From the NCBI GenBank assembly GCA_000770645.1, contig JQID01000035.1:1-59301 (forward strand): a stretch of DNA of 59,301 nucleotides. The letters run 5' to 3'. This document shows positions 8,389 to 17,837 of this stretch, one piece after another. Both the position numbers and the translations under genes were made by a program. The notes under the pieces were generated by a model, which worked only from the letters and a program-made list of their open reading frames with translations, was not told the origin of the DNA and searched no databases. Each line of letters begins with the position of its first letter. Position 1 is the stretch's first letter. Origin of the DNA: Desulfosporosinus sp. Tol-M. Its GTDB lineage: Bacteria > Bacillota > Desulfitobacteriia > Desulfitobacteriales > Desulfitobacteriaceae.

Positions 8389-11300
8389 TTAAACGAAATT
8401 TTTTTCCGATTTCCAAACCACATTACTACGGCCCATCACTTCATAAAGTACAGTCTCCAGGTCATACTCGTCATTTACCCAAAACTTGCGTTCTCCTTCT
8501 ATGACTTTCTGGGTGTCTTCAAAGAAAAAATACACCGGTTGGCTTCCGGGAAATCGTTGGAGGATGTTCATGGTCGCTTCCATCAGATCATCTTTTTCCG
8601 TGGCAAATCTTAAAAATAGACGTTTTCCAGCCGTTACCGATGGAGGGGGGAGCTTTTTCCGGACCGGGGTAGTAGTTAGTTGAGAGAACGGCGATGACTC
8701 TTTCGCGGATAATAAGTCCTCAAGGGTTGTTATTTTTTCAGCAAAGATTTTTTTCTCTTCATCCCGGATGATATACTTCCCGACAACCACGATGACTTGG
8801 TCATTGCCTAAAGCATGGGTTTGCATATAGACTCGCGGAAAAATTAAGACCTCAATCCCTCCCGTTAAGTCTTCCAGCACAAAGCTGGCCATCATCTCAC
8901 CTTTTTTTGTCACATTCTGCCGAAAGCCGGTTATTAATCCGCCGAGAGCAACTTTCTTTTCCTCCTCGCCTTCAAGACAGGTCAAAATATCGGATGATAT
9001 AAAGGGCTGAAGTTGAAGCAGAACTGAGGAAAGAGGATGCCCACTTAAGTAGAGCCCAAGGTATTCCTTTTCCAGGTCCAGGATCTCTCGCTCTGAAAAA
9101 TCCGGAAGTTCAGGCAATTTAATCCCTTCATTCAGATCTTCGTCCAGATCGAAAAGAGAAAATTGACCAGAAATTCGATCTTTTTGTCTACGCCCGGCCA
9201 TATCTAAAACCTGATCAAGAACTGCTAAAGCCTGAACCCGGGAACAAATCGAAGCAAAGGCGCCGGAGCGGACTAAACTTTCCAAAACACGCCGGTTTAA
9301 AACCTTTTGATCAACACGCAAGCAGAAATCATCGAGGGATTTAAAGCAGCCATCGGTCCTGACTTCTAAAATCTTCTCCACGACATTGACTCCCACATTG
9401 CGGATGGCTCCCAAGCCAAAGCGAATGGCTTGCTCTTCAATGGAAAACCCGGCTTGACTATACTGCACATCCGGGGGAAGCACCTGAATCCCACTTAACT
9501 TGGCATCTTGAATATAAAACGATATTTTATCTGACGAGCCCATCACGGTACTTAAGAGCGCCGCCATAAACTCTAAGGGATAGTTTGCTTTTAAATAGGC
9601 CGTTTGATACGTAATCACGGCATAGGCCGTGGCATGTCCTTTATTAAAGCCATATTCCGCAAATTTAGCCATTAAATCGAAAATTTCTTCCGCTTCACGA
9701 AGAGTCAACCCAATCCGCAGGGCGCCCGGGATAATCCATTTCCCATCCTTATCTTGCAGCCCCTGAGTGAAATTCTGACGTTCTTCTTCCATAATTTCTT
9801 TTTTCTTTTTCCCCATCGCCCGACGGAGTAAATCCGCACGACCCAGAGAATAGCCCCCAATGTCCCGAGCGATTTGCATGACTTGTTCCTGATAAACGAT
9901 AATTCCGTAAGTGGATTTAAGAATAGGTTCCAGTTTGGGATGCAGATAAGTGATCTCCCCTCCGTTTTTTCGCCGGATAAATTCCGGGATCTGTTCCATC
10001 GGACCCGGCCGATATAAGGCCACGACAGCGATAATGTCTTCAAAGCAGGTCGGCTTGAGTTCCTTAAGGATCGCGCGCATACCACCGCTTTCCAGCTGGA
10101 AGATCCCGGTACTGTTTCCCGAGGCTAATAATGTATATGTCTGGGGATCATCCAAGGTCAGAGTCCGTAAATCCAGTTTTAACCCACGCGTCTCTTCAAT
10201 CCGGCGCACGGTCTCCTGCAAGATTGTTAAGTTGCGCAAACCCAAAAAGTCCATCTTCAGAAGCCCAATTTCTTCGACCGCTTTCATCGGGAATTGGGTC
10301 ATCACAAAGCCCTCTGACGTCCGCTGGAGGGGGAGGTGATTGATCAGGGGTTCCTGAGAGATGACGATTCCGGCAGCATGCGTTGAAGCGTGTCTGGTCA
10401 TGCCTTCGAGAGACCTCGCTAAGGTGTAGAGCCTTTTAATTTCTTCATCCCCTTCGACCATACGGGCTAAATCAGGAGATACGCTTAAGGCTTTATCTAA
10501 AGTCATACCTAAATCCGAGGGAATGGCTTTCGCTACTTTATCGACCCGGGCTAAGGGCATCGCCAAAACCCTTCCGCCATCTCTGACCGCCGCTTTAGCC
10601 CCCATGGTTCCAAAAGTTATAATTTGGCATACCTTATCCGCACCATATTTTTCGGTAACATAGCGGATCACACGTTCGCGGCCGTCTGGGTCAAAGTCTA
10701 TGTCAATATCCGGCATAGAGATTCGTTCCGGATTCAAAAAGCGTTCAAACAGAAGATCAAAGCGCAGCGGTTCAACCGACGTGATCCCTAGTAAATAAGC
10801 AACCATACTCGCCGCCGCGGATCCCCTCCCAGGACCGACAGCCACGCCGTTTTCCTTGGCAAAACGACAAAAATCGGCAACAATCAGAAAATATCCCGCA
10901 AAACCTGTCTGGAAAATGACTTGGAGTTCATAGTCCAAGCGAACCCGTTCCTTTTCTGTCATTTGAGGGTAAAAATGTGGAAAAGCCTTGCGACATTCTG
11001 CTTCAAGATAACCATCTAACGTATACCCTGCGGGAACTTCAAAAACCGGTAAAAAGTTACCGCCAAATTGAAACTCTACTTGACAGCGTTTGGCGATTCG
11101 TGCCGTATTTTCCAGCAGTTCAGGGTGTTCCCCAAACAGAAGCGTCATTTCCCGTTCAGATTTGAGGTAGAACTCTTGACTGGAAAAACGCATCCGTGCG
11201 GTATCCGCTAAGGTTTTACCGGTTTGGATGCAGAGCAAAGCGTCTTGAACAAAAGCATCCTCACGGTCCACATAATGCACATCATTGGTTGCCACCATCG

Positions 11301-11937
11301 GAATCCCCGTGTGTTCATGCATCTTCCATAGTCCGGCAATGACTTTGCGTTGCTCCGCCAAACCGTGATCCTGGATTTCGAGAAAAAAATTTCCCTTCCC
11401 GAAAATCTCCTCATACTCGAGAGCGCTCTTGATAGCTGTTGCTAATTGGTCCCGCAGAAGGCAGCTCGCTACCTCCCCTGCCAAACAGGCACTAAGCGCA
11501 ATAAGTCCCGCGGCATGCCGGCGAAGGATTTCTTTATCTACGCGAGGTTTATAATAAAAACCTTCGATATGGGCCATCGACACTAACTTAATCAGGTTGT
11601 GATATCCTTCCTTATTCTCAGCTATGAGCACTAAGTGATGATTGGCATCATCCTTTCCCGGCGTCCGATCCGACCGTTTATGGGGGGCAACATAGACTTC
11701 GCAGCCGATGATCGGTTTAATCCCCTCTTGAAGGCAAGCCTTATAGAAGTCCATGACTCCATACATGACTCCATGATCAGTTATGGCCAAGGCTGTCATC
11801 TTTAATTCAACCGCACGCTTAACCAAATTTTTGATCCGTGCTGCTCCATCAAGCAGGCTGAATTCCGTATGGTTATGGAGGTGAACAAAGCCATATTTGG
11901 AATTATCAATTTTTTGAATATTTACAAGGTTCACCAT
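8389..11937 (-). CDS. dnaE: DNA polymerase III alpha subunit (DnaE type)
   Basis: A 1182-residue replicative polymerase subunit. The N-terminal PHP domain starts YGFVHLHNHTEFSLLDGAARI. The family C palm carries the catalytic acids in MPDIDIDFD, and GPGRGSAAASMVAYLLGI marks the active-site region. A helix-hairpin-helix region and the OB fold (VALGGLITGFRQNVTKKG) follow near the C-terminus. The start is chosen by AAGGGGAAGG directly upstream of ATG. It is the DnaE1-like form without an inserted exonuclease; PolC would be expected elsewhere in such a genome. Confidence 0.97.
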   Translation of the reverse strand: MVNLVNIQKIDNSKYGFVHLHNHTEFSLLDGAARIKNLVKRAVELKMTALAITDHGVMYGVMDFYKACLQEGIKPIIGCEVYVAPHKRSDRTPGKDDANHHLVLIAENKEGYHNLIKLVSMAHIEGFYYKPRVDKEILRRHAAGLIALSACLAGEVASCLLRDQLATAIKSALEYEEIFGKGNFFLEIQDHGLAEQRKVIAGLWKMHEHTGIPMVATNDVHYVDREDAFVQDALLCIQTGKTLADTARMRFSSQEFYLKSEREMTLLFGEHPELLENTARIAKRCQVEFQFGGNFLPVFEVPAGYTLDGYLEAECRKAFPHFYPQMTEKERVRLDYELQVIFQTGFAGYFLIVADFCRFAKENGVAVGPGRGSAAASMVAYLLGITSVEPLRFDLLFERFLNPERISMPDIDIDFDPDGRERVIRYVTEKYGADKVCQIITFGTMGAKAAVRDGGRVLAMPLARVDKVAKAIPSDLGMTLDKALSVSPDLARMVEGDEEIKRLYTLARSLEGMTRHASTHAAGIVISQEPLINHLPLQRTSEGFVMTQFPMKAVEEIGLLKMDFLGLRNLTILQETVRRIEETRGLKLDLRTLTLDDPQTYTLLASGNSTGIFQLESGGMRAILKELKPTCFEDIIAVVALYRPGPMEQIPEFIRRKNGGEITYLHPKLEPILKSTYGIIVYQEQVMQIARDIGGYSLGRADLLRRAMGKKKKEIMEEERQNFTQGLQDKDGKWIIPGALRIGLTLREAEEIFDLMAKFAEYGFNKGHATAYAVITYQTAYLKANYPLEFMAALLSTVMGSSDKISFYIQDAKLSGIQVLPPDVQYSQAGFSIEEQAIRFGLGAIRNVGVNVVEKILEVRTDGCFKSLDDFCLRVDQKVLNRRVLESLVRSGAFASICSRVQALAVLDQVLDMAGRRQKDRISGQFSLFDLDEDLNEGIKLPELPDFSEREILDLEKEYLGLYLSGHPLSSVLLQLQPFISSDILTCLEGEEEKKVALGGLITGFRQNVTKKGEMMASFVLEDLTGGIEVLIFPRVYMQTHALGNDQVIVVVGKYIIRDEEKKIFAEKITTLEDLLSAKESSPFSQLTTTPVRKKLPPPSVTAGKRLFLRFATEKDDLMEATMNILQRFPGSQPVYFFFEDTQKVIEGERKFWVNDEYDLETVLYEVMGRSNVVWKSEKNFV

Positions 11938-12123
11938 CCTTCCCCTTTGGATATCCTAAGAAACAATATGGTTATACGAACTTTTCAATCTTCTTTTGTT
12001 AATTTTTGTTTAATATTTTGATCTTTATAACTTATTAATTGTATCGTGAAATTGACGAATTGTCTAATCAACTTATGCTACAGAAAGTAAGTAACTAAAA
12101 GTTATACTTTCTAAAATAAGTAC

Positions 12124-12149
12124 AGAAAAACCCGTCTTAGGGACGGGCT
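12124..12149 (-). terminator. Rho-independent terminator after the SASP gene
   Basis: GCCCGTCC...GGACGGGT-like stem (CCCGTC at 12131-12136, GACGGG at 12142-12147). Read on the minus strand it is followed by TTTTTCT. It lies about 40 bases after the stop of the small spore protein gene. Confidence 0.7.
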
Positions 12150-12186
12150 CTTCCACTCCAATCTGGTTTCCACATTATCGAACAAA

Positions 12187-12363
12187 TCATTTTTTTCGTC
12201 TCCTTTGAGTCATAAGCCCTCCGATTTTTCCTGCCTCTTTGGCGCTTAAAGAATGCCACCCCTCACTATTAATCTGATTGAGTAAACCCAATTCAGCTGC
12301 AATCTCCATTTTCAACGGTTCAAGTGGATCTATTCGCTTTACCTTTGGTTTTGACTGCTTCAT
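12187..12363 (-). CDS. Small acid-soluble spore protein, alpha/beta-type relative
   Basis: A 58-residue basic protein read directly from the sequence. It begins MKQSKPKVKRIDPLEPLKM and contains the spore-protein signature LSAKEAGKIGGLM near the C-terminus, ending in RRRKK. The EAGKIGG core and the Leu/Glu-rich first helix match divergent alpha/beta SASPs of Peptococcaceae, which coat spore DNA and protect it from damage. Expression is expected in the forespore (sigma-G), but I did not find a convincing promoter. It starts 1 base after the stop of the Cys-rich mini-gene and ends before a terminator. Confidence 0.8.
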   Translation of the reverse strand: MKQSKPKVKRIDPLEPLKMEIAAELGLLNQINSEGWHSLSAKEAGKIGGLMTQRRRKK

Positions 12364-12364
12364 A

Positions 12365-12508
12365 CTAGATTCTCCCCCTACTCATGATATCGAAATCTTC
12401 TTCATAATGCGGACAGGTCGCTCCCCGCCGCTCTCCGAGAAGGTGTTCTAAGCGGCAGTGTCCTTCAACCGCATAAAGACAACGTGTCGAACATGGTATT
12501 CTTGTCAT
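12365..12508 (-). CDS. 47-residue Cys-rich mini-protein
   Basis: A 47-residue protein starting MTRIPCSTRCLYAVEGHC, with four cysteines at positions 6, 10, 18 and 32 plus histidines at 17, 22 and 34, suggesting a small metal (zinc or iron-sulfur) knuckle. A GGAGATGA ribosome site precedes the ATG. It lies 1 base upstream of the SASP gene and shares its terminator, so the pair is probably cotranscribed, perhaps during sporulation. I recognise similar small Cys proteins in clostridia but cannot assign a function. Confidence 0.6.
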   Translation of the reverse strand: MTRIPCSTRCLYAVEGHCRLEHLLGERRGATCPHYEEDFDIMSRGRI

Positions 12509-12549
12509 CAGCTCATCTCCTTTCGATAAAAGTTTTACCGTTTTTGCAT

Positions 12550-12586
12550 AAAAATATCCCGCCTGAAAAAATCAAGCGGGATATTT
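12550..12586 (-). terminator. Hairpin between the GH18 gene and the Cys-rich mini-gene
   Basis: Long inverted repeat AAATATCCCGC/GCGGGATATTT (arms about 12552-12562 and 12576-12586) with a 13-base loop, followed on the minus strand by a T-rich run. It would end transcription coming from the GH18 gene. Confidence 0.65.
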
Positions 12587-12698
12587 AAATATTTAAACCT
12601 CAAATATATCACCGGGCTTTAACGCCCTGAGTTGGCTTTCCGGAGCCTAACGTTGCAGAAGACGCTGGAACTCTCCCCCATCTACCTCTCCTATTTGC

Positions 12699-13658
12699 TT
12701 ATAGCCGCTTAACGTATGTTTGAAGTACATCCCAGAAACCAGGATAGCTAAGGTTCATTTCCCATAGTGCCACACCACGAATACCCAGCTGCAAAGCAAT
12801 GTCCAGCTTGTCTCGTAAGCTACGGGGATCCTCGAAATATACGGTATGGCGGACCCGCATAGTCTCGTAACGGAAGTATGTGCTATATTGCCTTGCATCC
12901 CATTGCAGCGGGGCCCCATGCCGTCGTGCCAGCTCTATTGCCCGTTGATAGCCGATAACACGACCGGCTCCTGTCTCCGGCCAATCGTACCCATAGATTG
13001 GAATTCCCATATAAATTTTCCGGCGTGGAATATTGGCAATTGCATGCTGCATCACTCCGGTAACCCAAGGAATTGAGGCGACAGATCCCGGTTCACTTGC
13101 TGCCCAATGCTCTTCGTAAGTCATAATAATTACCTCATCGACAGCCTGCCCAATTGCTCGATAATCAAAGGATCCCTTCCATTCATCCAGTGGTTCATCG
13201 GAAGACTTAGCCGGTACATCGATTGAAACTAAGAAATTCTCCCGTTTAAACCGAATCGACCAGTCTCTGATCAGCTTGCTGAACAGGGGTCGGTCCGCAG
13301 GTGCCGCTTTCTCCAAATCAAGATTAACCCCATCACACTGATACTCAACCAAGACATTTCTTATATTATGCCAAACAAGGTTGGCAAAATCTTGATCACG
13401 AACCAAACGTTCGATTAAAACGGTGGAAAACTGACCTTGGGGGGTTAAATTACTAACGACCAGGAAAACTTTGTTCCCCATAGCATGGGCCTCATTAATT
13501 AGCCGTCGACTTGGACGCCCAAGGAGTGTTCCGTTATTCTGAATAGAAATCTCAAAAATAGCTAATTGGTTGATGATATTCCCGTAGCGTTGAAGATAGG
13601 GATAACCCTTTGTTTGTTCTATTAAGCCATTATAAAAGGTAACCACTTTTAATGGCAT
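12699..13658 (-). CDS. Glycoside hydrolase family 18 protein (spore/cortex type)
   Basis: A 319-residue protein that is essentially a bare GH18 TIM barrel with no signal peptide and no LysM repeats. The catalytic DxxDxDxE-type motif is present as DGVNLDLE with Asp109 and Glu116, and the barrel end reads GVALWEMNLSYPG. Family members of this size act on N-acetylglucosamine-containing glycans of spore cortex or cell wall (YaaH/SleL-like). The lack of a secretion signal fits a spore-localised enzyme loaded from the mother cell. It follows the tagO-type gene on the same strand at 92 bases. The RBS is AAGGGGG. Confidence 0.82.
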   Translation of the reverse strand: MPLKVVTFYNGLIEQTKGYPYLQRYGNIINQLAIFEISIQNNGTLLGRPSRRLINEAHAMGNKVFLVVSNLTPQGQFSTVLIERLVRDQDFANLVWHNIRNVLVEYQCDGVNLDLEKAAPADRPLFSKLIRDWSIRFKRENFLVSIDVPAKSSDEPLDEWKGSFDYRAIGQAVDEVIIMTYEEHWAASEPGSVASIPWVTGVMQHAIANIPRRKIYMGIPIYGYDWPETGAGRVIGYQRAIELARRHGAPLQWDARQYSTYFRYETMRVRHTVYFEDPRSLRDKLDIALQLGIRGVALWEMNLSYPGFWDVLQTYVKRL

Positions 13659-13750
13659 ACTTATACCCCCTTTCTCACCATCTTATGTGTTGGTAAAAAA
13701 TGAAGTGTAATAATGCCTTTGCGCCAGGGATGTAATATTTGGCAAACGAG

Positions 13751-14800
13751 TCACTTTGAATGACGTCGGCTAAAAACCGCCAGCATAGCTGTTCTACGCA
13801 TTAGAATGATAATAAGCAATGTAAAAACTACAAAGAGAACAGCCAAGGCCCAAATCCATTGCCCTTTGGCTCCAAGCACAGCGGCCACGCCAAAGCAAGC
13901 ACTTATCCCATACATTGAAAGCACTGCCGACCGTTGAGTCAATCCGGCATCCAGTAAACGATGGTGCAGATGCCCTCGGTCAGCTGTCGCCATAGACAGT
14001 CCTCGCAGCTTGCGACGAATAATTGCAAAGGTTAGGTCTGTAACCGGCATACCTAAAACAAGAAGTGGAAAAACCAATCCCAGAATCGTCGCCGTTTTGA
14101 GCAGACCCATGATCGAAATTCCTCCAATTATGTAGCCGAGGAACATGCTTCCCGAATCACCCATAAAAACACGCGCCGGGGGGAAATTAAAAAATAAAAA
14201 CCCGAGGAGCGCTCCTGCCAAGGCCAATGTAAGATGGGCGGGAGCAACCGTTGGTTGAACAATTTGGTTCGCCGACCAAAACAGCAAAAGTGCCGCTATA
14301 AAACAAATTCCTGCGGCTAAGCCATCGAGTCCATCTGAAACATTGACGGTGTTCACCAAGCCGACAACCCAAAAGAGCATTAAGATAAGACCAACTGCAC
14401 CAAAACCTGGTTTATCGAAATGAATATCCTTAATAAATGGCAGGGAGATGGTCTTCATAGAAAAGTCAAAAAAGATTAGCACTGCTGCCGCCGCGATTTG
14501 CCAAATAAACTTAACTAAAGGTCGCATGCCGCGGACATCGTCCCAAATCCCTACCCCCAAAATAAGCGTACTTCCCAGGAATAAGCCCAACATTTGTTGA
14601 TCCCACACTTGCATGATCAGGGCTGCACTCCAAAAGGCAGCATATATTGCCAACCCGCCAAGACAAGGAATCTGCTTAGTGTGAACATGCCGACCACCCG
14701 GATAAGCGATAGCTCCCCACCTACCCGCCAATTTCATTGAAACCGGAGTAGCGATTGCCGCTATCCCGAGTGCCACGAAAAAGGTTAACGCATAGGTCAT
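13751..14800 (-). CDS. tagO: Undecaprenyl-phosphate GlcNAc-1-phosphate transferase (TagO/WecA family)
   Basis: A 349-residue polytopic membrane enzyme of the MraY/WecA family that puts GlcNAc-1-phosphate on undecaprenyl phosphate, the first step of teichoic acid or other wall glycans. It has about 11 hydrophobic segments. Visible motifs are HVHTKQIPCLGGLAIY after the first helix, VNVSDGLDGLAAG with the metal-binding Asp pair, FNFPPARVFMGDSGSMFLGY, and the cytoplasmic loop DRGHLHHRLLDAG. The longer frame to 14839 is unlikely, because AAAGGAGG lies just before ATG at 14800. The gene starts 14 bases after trmL. Confidence 0.92.
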   Translation of the reverse strand: MTYALTFFVALGIAAIATPVSMKLAGRWGAIAYPGGRHVHTKQIPCLGGLAIYAAFWSAALIMQVWDQQMLGLFLGSTLILGVGIWDDVRGMRPLVKFIWQIAAAAVLIFFDFSMKTISLPFIKDIHFDKPGFGAVGLILMLFWVVGLVNTVNVSDGLDGLAAGICFIAALLLFWSANQIVQPTVAPAHLTLALAGALLGFLFFNFPPARVFMGDSGSMFLGYIIGGISIMGLLKTATILGLVFPLLVLGMPVTDLTFAIIRRKLRGLSMATADRGHLHHRLLDAGLTQRSAVLSMYGISACFGVAAVLGAKGQWIWALAVLFVVFTLLIIILMRRTAMLAVFSRRHSK

Positions 14801-14814
14801 GATTGACCTCCTTT

Positions 14815-15285
14815 CTAGACAAGTTCCGGGAAACCCCATTGACGTAATGTTTCATAAACAACAACCGCCACAGAATTCGATAAATTCAAGCAACGAGCTT
14901 CTGCACGCATCGGTAACCGGAAGGCCGTATCCGGGTAACGCGCTAAAATTTCGGGAGCCAATCCTTTTGTTTCCTTCCCAAAAAGCAGGTATCCCCCAGG
15001 CACATACGTTAGGTCAGTATACGCCCGTCCGCCTTTTGTGGTCGCTAAGTAACGGGGGCCTCCTGGGTTTTTCTCCTCAAACTCCTCAAAATTTTCGTAA
15101 ATAAATATCTCCAGCAAGTGCCAGTAGTCTAAGCCGGCACGTTTTAATTGCTTGTCATCGATACTAAACCCTAATGGCTTTACCAGATGAAGTGTTGCCC
15201 CGGTTGCAGCACAAAGCCGAACCACATTCCCCGTATTCGGAGGAATTTCTGGCTCAACCAGGACAATATTCAGGCGCTTGTTCAA
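14815..15285 (-). CDS. trmL: tRNA (cytidine/uridine-34-2'-O)-methyltransferase
   Basis: A SPOUT-class methyltransferase of about 156 residues. NIVLVEPEIPPNTGNVVRLCAATGA opens the fold, and the trefoil-knot SAM site is formed by LLFGKETKGLAPEIL and LNLSNSVAVVVYE. It methylates the wobble ribose of certain tRNAs, including tRNA-Leu in known cases. No ATG fits: the frame is open to 15375, but family length and an AAAGGGG site before TTG at 15283-15285 argue for a TTG start. It is in a row with FmdB (16 bases upstream) and tagO. Confidence 0.92.
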   Translation of the reverse strand: MNKRLNIVLVEPEIPPNTGNVVRLCAATGATLHLVKPLGFSIDDKQLKRAGLDYWHLLEIFIYENFEEFEEKNPGGPRYLATTKGGRAYTDLTYVPGGYLLFGKETKGLAPEILARYPDTAFRLPMRAEARCLNLSNSVAVVVYETLRQWGFPELV

Positions 15286-15301
15286 GAATATTGTTCCCCT
15301 T

Positions 15302-15508
15302 TCAATGACATCCGGTACAGTTACCTCTACATCCTGATGAGCAATTCCCGCCTCCGGAGACTCCCGGACTTGCAAACCCGGCTAAATGTTTCGTGAGCCC
15401 GGCATGCCCGCACTTAGCACACGTTAACAACTCACCGTTTTCCCCCATCTTATATAATTCCGTCGTCAGAATGCCACAGCTCGGACACCCAAATTCATAC
15501 ATGGGCAT
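15302..15508 (-). CDS. FmdB-family zinc ribbon protein
   Basis: A 68-residue protein with the FmdB-type zinc ribbon: MYEFGCPSCG at the start and CAKCG at residues about 30-34, completing a four-Cys site. A flexible Gly/Ser tail with four further cysteines (CSSGCRGNCTGC) follows. Small FmdB-like proteins are thought to regulate or assist enzymes, but no role is established here. The GGGAGG site lies 12-14 bases before the ATG. It heads the trmL-tagO row on the minus strand and diverges from the aconitase gene. Confidence 0.8.
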   Translation of the reverse strand: MPMYEFGCPSCGILTTELYKMGENGELLTCAKCGHAGLTKHLAGFASPGVSGGGNCSSGCRGNCTGCH

Positions 15509-15724
15509 ATAATGATTACTTCCTCCCTGATTAAATCTTGACCTTCCTATTAAAATATTATAACTTAAACTATTATAACCTGAAATTATGGCAAACCCAA
15601 CTTAACACTACTATGTAAGCAGATATACTTAATACTCAAAAGATATTCTGTATTCTTTCAGGAAAACCCTGGCTGTTTCGTCTTGTTTTTGGTAGAGTTA
15701 AGAACATTCGAAGGAGGAATGATC

Positions 15725-17644
15725 ATGGGACAAAATCTGACTCAAAAAATACTAACATCGCACCTGGTGTCCGGCAACTTAGCAGAAGGAAACGAAATCG
15801 CCCTTAAAATTGATCAGACGTTAACCCAGGACGCTACCGGCACAATGGCTTATTTGCAATTTGAAGCTATGAACATTTCCAGAGTCCGAACGGAGTGCTC
15901 GGTCAGTTACATAGATCACAATACCCTGCAAACAGGGTTTGAAAATGCGGATGACCACGCGTTTTTACAGAGCGCTGCCGCCCGCTTCGGTGCCTATTTT
16001 TCCCGACCGGGTAACGGAATTTGTCACCAAGTCCATCTGGAACGCTTCGCTAAACCCGGTAAAACCTTACTTGGTTCAGACAGTCATACCCCCACTGCCG
16101 GCGGAATGGGCATGCTGGCCATGGGTGCCGGGGGTTTAGACGTTGCCGTGGCAATGGGCGGCGGAGCTTTTTATCTTCCCAACCCCAAAGTCCTGCGGAT
16201 CTGGCTGACAGGGCAACTCTCAGACTGGGTTTCAGCCAAAGATATTATTCTGGAAATTCTTCGTGTGCTCTCTGTCAAAGGGGGTGTTGGGAAAATCATC
16301 GAATATGCCGGGCCGGGCGTGCAAACCCTTACTGTCCCACAACGCGCAACCATCACCAATATGGGCGCGGAACTCGGGGCATCTTCTTCAATTTTTCCCA
16401 GTGACGAGCAAACCCTTCGGTTTTTAGAAGCGCAAGGGAGAGCGGCGGACTTTATTCCTCTCTCTGCTGATCAGGATGCCTCCTATGATGAAGAGATTGA
16501 AATCGATCTTTCCCTGCTTGCTCCGTTGGTTGCCCAACCCCATAGTCCGGACAATGTACTTCCGGTAACTGAGCGCTCAGCTCTGTCCGTAAATCAAGTG
16601 GCCATCGGTAGTTGTACAAATTCTTCCTACCAGGACCTGATGAGTGTCAGTCAGATCCTGAAAGGCAAGCATGTTCATCCGGACGTAAGCTTAGTTATTT
16701 CTCCCGGGTCCCGTCAAGTTTTAAGTATGCTTGCCAATAATGGTGCCTTGACTGATCTCCTGGACAGCGGGGCACGACTGCTTGAGGCTTCCTGTGGTCC
16801 GTGTATTGGCATGGGCCAATCACCGGTCTCGAAAGGAATCTCTGTCCGAACTTTTAACCGTAATTTCGAAGGTAGGAGCGGAACCCAAGATGCCTCGGTT
16901 TTTCTGGCGAGCCCTGAAATTGCAGCAGCCAGTGCCTTGACAGGCTATTTGACTGATCCGCGCACCTTAGGACTCCCTCCCGTTGTGGATTTCCCAGAGC
17001 TGTTTCGCATTGATGACAGCATGATCTTACCTCCCGGTACTGCGGATACCCCAATTCGACGCGGTCCCAACATTCAGCCGCTGCCCCTTGCCCCTGCCCT
17101 GGCTAATACGCTCAGCTTACCCATTATCTTAAAGCTTGGTGCTAATGTGACAACAGACGATATTATGCCCGCCGGAGCCAAGATTCTCCCGCTCCGTTCG
17201 AACATACCGGCCATTTCAGAATTCACCTTTCACAAAATCGACGCGCACTTTGCTTCCAAGGCCAAGACCCTAAAACAAAGTATCATTGTTGCCGGTCACA
17301 ATTACGGTCAAGGCTCAAGCCGCGAACACGCCGCCCTTGCTCCCATGTACTTGGGACTGCGCGTTGTCTTAGCCCGGAGTTTTGCGCGCATCCACCGTGC
17401 CAATCTGATCAATTTCGGCATACTTCCAATCACCTTTGTCAACGAAGAAGACCTTACTCGCATGCATGCCGGGAATATTTTACACCTCGTAAACCTGCAT
17501 CAGGCAATTCTTACGCCTGCTCCTTTTGCCATTACCCTTAACAACGACTCAGACCCGGTTTGGGTTAAGCATGATCTCAGCGAACGGCAAGCTAAAATCC
17601 TTCTTGCCGGAGGACTGCTTAATGCGACGAAAGCTTCAATTTAA
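15725..17644 (+). CDS. Aconitate hydratase (single-chain, LeuCD-like type)
   Basis: A 639-residue aconitase interconverting citrate and isocitrate. The N-terminal catalytic part carries HQVHLERFAKPGKTLLGSDSHTPT, GGLDVAVAMGG and the [4Fe-4S] ligands in AIGSCTNSS and SCGPCIGMGQ. The C-terminal swivel domain has VTTDDIMPAG and GHNYGQGSSREHAAL. At about 640 residues it is shorter than AcnA (about 900) and matches the clostridial and deltaproteobacterial aconitase type, which looks like fused LeuC and LeuD. AAGGAGG at 15711-15717 sets the start. It stands alone; the next gene is 193 bases away. Confidence 0.93.
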   Translation: MGQNLTQKILTSHLVSGNLAEGNEIALKIDQTLTQDATGTMAYLQFEAMNISRVRTECSVSYIDHNTLQTGFENADDHAFLQSAAARFGAYFSRPGNGICHQVHLERFAKPGKTLLGSDSHTPTAGGMGMLAMGAGGLDVAVAMGGGAFYLPNPKVLRIWLTGQLSDWVSAKDIILEILRVLSVKGGVGKIIEYAGPGVQTLTVPQRATITNMGAELGASSSIFPSDEQTLRFLEAQGRAADFIPLSADQDASYDEEIEIDLSLLAPLVAQPHSPDNVLPVTERSALSVNQVAIGSCTNSSYQDLMSVSQILKGKHVHPDVSLVISPGSRQVLSMLANNGALTDLLDSGARLLEASCGPCIGMGQSPVSKGISVRTFNRNFEGRSGTQDASVFLASPEIAAASALTGYLTDPRTLGLPPVVDFPELFRIDDSMILPPGTADTPIRRGPNIQPLPLAPALANTLSLPIILKLGANVTTDDIMPAGAKILPLRSNIPAISEFTFHKIDAHFASKAKTLKQSIIVAGHNYGQGSSREHAALAPMYLGLRVVLARSFARIHRANLINFGILPITFVNEEDLTRMHAGNILHLVNLHQAILTPAPFAITLNNDSDPVWVKHDLSERQAKILLAGGLLNATKASI

Positions 17645-17837
17645 CCCGAGTAAGTGAATCATTTCCTACTTTAAAAAATGGGAGATTACTCATCAAGTTC
17701 TTTCTCTATTGTTTTAAGGAGAGTAGAGACCCCCCACTGAATTATTTAGCGTAACGAGTTCGCCTAACCTTGTTGTATAAAAGCGTGATATAATTAAACT
17801 ATGTTTGTTATGATGTTTATATAAAGAGGTGGATTAA

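Noticed and set aside
17770..17794. Promoter TTGTTG...TATAAT before the AsnC-type gene
   Set aside because: The spacer would be only 13 bases, too short for sigma-A; only the -10 is mentioned.
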